NCBI GenBank assembly: GCA_030150305.1
Contig: JASLGD010000047.1
Span: forward strand, 1-14,718
Length of the DNA stretch: 14,718 bases
Source of the DNA: Caldimonas sp.
GTDB lineage: Bacteria; Pseudomonadota; Gammaproteobacteria; Burkholderiales; Burkholderiaceae_C
Reading direction: 5' to 3'
The number at the start of each line of letters is the position of its first letter. The stretch's first letter is position 1. Below are positions 12,182-14,718 of this stretch, piece after piece. The notes under the pieces are model-generated. The model was not told where the DNA came from and did not search any database. It saw only the letters and a list, made by a program, of their open reading frames with translations. Both the position numbers and the translations under genes were made by a program.

Positions 12182-13330
12182 ATGGCCCTCATCCAGTACA
12201 TCACCCAGGTCCAGCTCGACTTCGGCGCGCTCGCGCTGCTGCCGCAGGAGCTCGACCGTGCCGGCATCGCCCGGCCTCTCGTCGTCACCGACGCCGGCGT
12301 GCGCGCGGCCGGCTTGCTCGACCGCGCGCTCGCGACGCTGTCCGGTCGTCCGCACGCGGTGTTCGACGCGACGCCGTCGAACCCGACCGAGCGCGCCGTC
12401 CGCGCCGCGGTCGACGTCTACCGCAGCGGCGACTGCGACGGCCTCGTCGCGATCGGCGGCGGCTCGAGCATCGACCTCGCCAAGGGTGTCGCGATCGCGG
12501 CGACGCACGACGGGCCGCTGAAGACGTACGCGACGATCGAAGGCGGCAGCACGAAGATCACCGAGCGGGCCGCGCCGCTGATCGCGATCCCGACCACCGC
12601 CGGCACCGGCAGCGAGGTCGCACGCGGCGCGATCGTCATCGTCGACGACGGCCGCAAGCTCGGCTTTCACAGTTGGCATCTGGTGCCCAAGACCGCAATC
12701 CTCGACCCCGAGCTGACGCTCGGCCTGCCGCCGCTTCTCACCGCCGCGACCGGCATGGACGCGGTCGCGCACTGCATGGAGACATTCATGGCGCCGGCGG
12801 TCAACCCGCCCGCCGACGGCATCGCGCTCGACGGCCTCGAGCGCGCCTGGTCGCACATCGAGCGCGCGACTCGCGACGGCAGCGACCGCGACGCGCGCTT
12901 CGCGATGATGAGCGCGAGCATGCAGGGCGCGATGGCATTCCAGAAGGGGCTCGGCTGCGTCCACAGCCTGAGCCACAGCCTCGGCGGCGCCAACCCGAAG
13001 CTGCACCACGGCACGCTGAACGCGGTCTTCCTGCCGGCGGTGGTCCGGTTCAACGCGAGCGCGCCGTCGATCGTGAAGGAGCGAAGGCTCGAGCGGATGG
13101 CGAACGCGATGGGGCTCCCCGCATCGAGCTCGCCCGCCGACGCGGTCGCCGACGCGATCCGGACGATGAACGCCCGTCTCGGGCTGCCGTCCGGCCTCGC
13201 CGCGCTCGGCGTCGAGCCGTCGATGTTCGAACGCATCATCGACGGCGCCATGGCCGACCACACGCACAAGACGAACCCGCGCCTGGCGACGCGCGACGAC
13301 TACGCGCGCATGCTCGGCGAGTCGATGTAG
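12182..13330 (+). CDS. Iron-containing alcohol dehydrogenase (group III)
   Basis: This 382-residue protein has the two-domain group III dehydrogenase fold. The NAD(P)-binding part shows the GGGSSIDLAKG motif (92-102), a DATPSNPT segment (62-69) and TTAGTGSEV (138-146). The metal site is read as Asp193 and His197 (GMDAVAHCMETF), His261 (GCVHSLSHSLGG) and His275 or His276 (KLHHGTLN). Members oxidise or form primary alcohols, hydroxy acids or aldehydes (for example 4-hydroxybutyrate, 1,3-propanediol, ethanol, maleylacetate); the substrate cannot be told here. ATG 12182 gives MALIQYITQVQLDFG, the family's usual first strand; an in-frame codon at 12146 would add 12 residues with odd composition. 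Its 3' end overlaps the convergent exonuclease gene by 31 bp. Confidence 0.9.
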   Translation: MALIQYITQVQLDFGALALLPQELDRAGIARPLVVTDAGVRAAGLLDRALATLSGRPHAVFDATPSNPTERAVRAAVDVYRSGDCDGLVAIGGGSSIDLAKGVAIAATHDGPLKTYATIEGGSTKITERAAPLIAIPTTAGTGSEVARGAIVIVDDGRKLGFHSWHLVPKTAILDPELTLGLPPLLTAATGMDAVAHCMETFMAPAVNPPADGIALDGLERAWSHIERATRDGSDRDARFAMMSASMQGAMAFQKGLGCVHSLSHSLGGANPKLHHGTLNAVFLPAVVRFNASAPSIVKERRLERMANAMGLPASSSPADAVADAIRTMNARLGLPSGLAALGVEPSMFERIIDGAMADHTHKTNPRLATRDDYARMLGESM

Positions 13331-14328
13331 ACGGTCGTCTCGGTGGTCGTGGTCGTCGTCTCGACGACCGCGATCGTCGCCGGCTCGGCCGGCGGCGCCC
13401 CGGTTTCGCCCGCCGCCTCGGTGGCCGCGAGCTCGTCGAGCGGCGGCACGTCGTCGAGCGGCGGCGCGCTTTCAGCCGCGTGCTCGACGATCGCCTTGCC
13501 GCGCGCGTGCACCGGCACGCGCGGCTCGGGCTCGGGCGGCCACGCGGCGAGGTACTCGGCCCAGTGCGGCTCGTCGCTCGCCGCGACGGTCGCGCGCGCG
13601 AGCGCGATCTCGCGCGCATAGCCGGCCTCGTCGAGGCGGCCGCGCATCTTCTCGAAGCGAAGCCACAGGAGATACGTGTTCATCACGTCCGTCTCGCAGT
13701 AGCGGCGGATCTCGTCGCGCTTGCCGTCGAGGTACGCGGCGTACACCTGCGAGCCGTCCATGCCGAGCTTGCCGGGAAAGCCGCACAGCTTGGCCATCGC
13801 GTCGAGCGGCGCGTTGGCCTTCGACTGGTACATCGCAAGCAGGTCCATCAGGTCGACGTGGCGCAGGTGGTAGCGGCTGATGTAGTTGTTGTAGCGGTGA
13901 TCGCGGTCGCCGTCGTTGTCCTGGCCCATGTCCCAGTAGCGCTCGGCGACGACGCCATGGCGAAGGCCGCGCTGCTGCAGCACCGGCAGATCGAAGCCGC
14001 CGCCGTTCCAGCTGACGAGCTGCGGGCGATGCTTCTCGACGCGGTCGAAGAACGCCTGGATGACCTCGCCCTCCTCGCTCCTGCCGTCGCGCTCGAGGTC
14101 GACGAACGAGCGCACGACCAGGCCGCCGCCGCCGCGGAACACGCACGACACGACGAGCACGCGCTGCAGATGCGGCGGCAGGAAGTCGCTCTTGTTGCGC
14201 GCCGCGCGGTCGGCGATCTCGGCCGCGTGCACTTCGGCGTCCGAGAGCGCGGGATCGGCGCCGCGCAGCAAGCGCAGCCCGGCGACGTCGGGGATCGTCT
14301 CGATGTCGAAGGCAAGGACCGGCGACAT
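13300..14328 (-). CDS. Predicted 3'-5' exonuclease of the PolB-like (DEDD) type, with a long low-complexity C-terminal tail
   Basis: The 342-residue product starts MSPVLAFDIETIPDVAGLR, with Asp8 and Glu10 of exonuclease motif I, SWNGGGFDLPVL (106-117) with Asp113 as motif II, and RRYCETDVMNTYLLWLRF (208-225) with Asp214 as motif III. This is the DEDD family of predicted PolB-like 3'-5' exonucleases (PF10108 type), a DNA-degrading or repair role being inferred. The core ends near residue 260; residues 265-342 are rich in Pro, Glu, Ala and Thr, with a near-duplicated PPLDDVPPLDEL from an 18-bp tandem repeat and a TTTTTTETT run. The last 31 bp overlap antisense with the alcohol dehydrogenase end, so the tail may have grown into the neighbour. 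The ATG at 14328 is 22 bp after the nlpD stop, on the same strand, so they may form one transcript. Confidence 0.88.
   Translation of the reverse strand: MSPVLAFDIETIPDVAGLRLLRGADPALSDAEVHAAEIADRAARNKSDFLPPHLQRVLVVSCVFRGGGGLVVRSFVDLERDGRSEEGEVIQAFFDRVEKHRPQLVSWNGGGFDLPVLQQRGLRHGVVAERYWDMGQDNDGDRDHRYNNYISRYHLRHVDLMDLLAMYQSKANAPLDAMAKLCGFPGKLGMDGSQVYAAYLDGKRDEIRRYCETDVMNTYLLWLRFEKMRGRLDEAGYAREIALARATVAASDEPHWAEYLAAWPPEPEPRVPVHARGKAIVEHAAESAPPLDDVPPLDELAATEAAGETGAPPAEPATIAVVETTTTTTETTVYIDSPSMRA
13433..13468. repeat. 18-bp tandem duplication in the exonuclease tail
   Basis: TCGTCGAGCGGCGGCACG at 13433-13450 is followed by TCGTCGAGCGGCGGCGCG at 13451-13468, differing at one base. In the minus-strand protein it gives two near copies of a six-residue unit, PPLDDV and PPLDEL. 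The period keeps the frame, so the duplication lengthens the tail without breaking it. Such short in-frame repeats commonly arise by slippage. Confidence 0.6.
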
Positions 14329-14350
14329 GTCGATCGCCCGTGCGCGACGA

Positions 14351-14718
14351 CTAGCGCGCCGGCAGCAGGCGCGCCGGATCGATCGGCTTGCCCTGGCGGC
14401 GGATCTCGAAGTGCAGCTGCACGCCGTCGGCGTCGGTCGACCCCATCTCGGCGATCTTCTGGCCGCGCTTGACGTTCTGGTCGTCCTTGACGAGCAGCGT
14501 CTGGTTGTGCGCGTACGCGGTCAGGTACGTCGCGTTGTGCTTGAGGATGACGAGGTTGCCGTAGCCGCGCAGGCCCGAGCCCGCGTAGACGACGCGGCCG
14601 TCGGCGGCCGCATACACCGGGTCGCCCGCCTTGCCGCGAAAGACGAGCCCCTTGTTGCGGGCATCGTCGAACGGCAGCGCGACCGGCGCGGTCGTCGGCC
14701 ACGCCCAGTTGATGTCGT
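14351..14718 (-). CDS. nlpD: NlpD-like LytM (M23) domain murein hydrolase activator, 5' part outside window
   Basis: The last 122 residues are present; the start, signal peptide and any LysM domain lie beyond the right edge. DINWAWPTTAPV is followed by the LytM domain: GKAGDPVYAAADGRVVYAGS, GLRGYGNLVILKHNATYLTA, YAHNQTLLVK, RGQKIAEMGSTDADG and QLHFEIRRQGKPIDPARLLP. The pattern follows E. coli NlpD closely. As in NlpD, the zinc site is degenerate: the first His is replaced in the NKGLVFRG segment, the usual Asp is missing, and the HxH is QLH. It should therefore activate amidases such as AmiC in the periplasm rather than cut peptidoglycan itself. In proteobacteria nlpD often stands beside surE, pcm and rpoS, which may lie just outside. 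The downstream exonuclease gene is 22 bp away on the same strand. Confidence 0.88.
   Translation of the reverse strand, partial: DINWAWPTTAPVALPFDDARNKGLVFRGKAGDPVYAAADGRVVYAGSGLRGYGNLVILKHNATYLTAYAHNQTLLVKDDQNVKRGQKIAEMGSTDADGVQLHFEIRRQGKPIDPARLLPAR

Noticed and set aside
13331..13500. GTCGTC-rich stretch as a separate repeat array or CRISPR-like element
   Set aside because: The units are short and irregular, without spacers, and are explained as codons of the Thr/Pro/Glu-rich exonuclease tail with one 18-bp tandem duplication.
12100..14472. Plus-strand open frame of about 790 codons across the dehydrogenase and exonuclease genes
   Set aside because: It crosses two real genes and part of nlpD in other frames, with Arg/Asp-rich low-complexity translation and no motif.

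Overview
The window is a dense, very G+C-rich stretch of chromosome, most likely from a betaproteobacterium (Burkholderiales/Rhodocyclales-like). The basis is the G+C-heavy third codon positions, the order mltG-tmk-holB-pilZ-tatD, a DUF4936 gene next to ygfZ, and a korCAB cluster of the kind known from Azoarcus/Thauera relatives. Thirteen complete genes, two genes cut by the window edges and one doubtful mini-ORF fill almost the whole sequence. I see no rRNA, tRNA, CRISPR array, insertion sequence or prophage. No stretch longer than about 220 bases lacks a gene.

Left part (1-5270, all minus strand). A truncated AhpD/carboxymuconolactone-decarboxylase-like gene runs off the left edge. To its right, transcribed leftward, is a three-gene operon: korC (FAD/NADPH oxidoreductase with ferredoxin-type clusters), korA (fused gamma+alpha subunit) and korB (thiamine-diphosphate beta subunit). 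Together they look like a complete 2-oxoacid, probably 2-oxoglutarate, oxidoreductase that can exchange electrons with NADP(H). korC and korA overlap by ATGA. korA and korB are separated by an 87-bp palindrome-rich element that can also be read as a 28-codon ORF, coupled by ATGA and GTGA overlaps.

Middle part (5271-9913, minus strand). A 216-bp leader/promoter region with an AT-rich island lies upstream of korC. A small 82-residue protein gene with a clear ribosome binding site follows, then a 202-bp gap with alternative hairpins, then the mltG-tmk-holB-pilZ-tatD operon. Its first four genes are joined by GTGA/ATGA overlaps. It combines cell-wall glycan termination, dTTP synthesis, the replication clamp loader, type IV pilus biogenesis and a TatD nuclease.

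Right part (9980-14718). ygfZ is divergent from mltG and is followed by an overlapping DUF4936 gene. These converge on an acyl-CoA thioesterase-GNAT fusion gene, the two stop codons sharing one CTAG. Divergent from the fusion is an iron-type alcohol dehydrogenase, which converges on and overlaps by 31 bp a PolB-like 3'-5' exonuclease with a low-complexity tail. The window ends in the 3' part of an nlpD-like LytM gene.

Most of this is conserved housekeeping sequence. I did not find a convincing new defence or mobile system. The points most worth checking are the structured element inside the kor operon, the AT-rich site upstream of it, the thioesterase-acetyltransferase fusion, the apparently leaderless starts, and the two overlapping convergent gene pairs.
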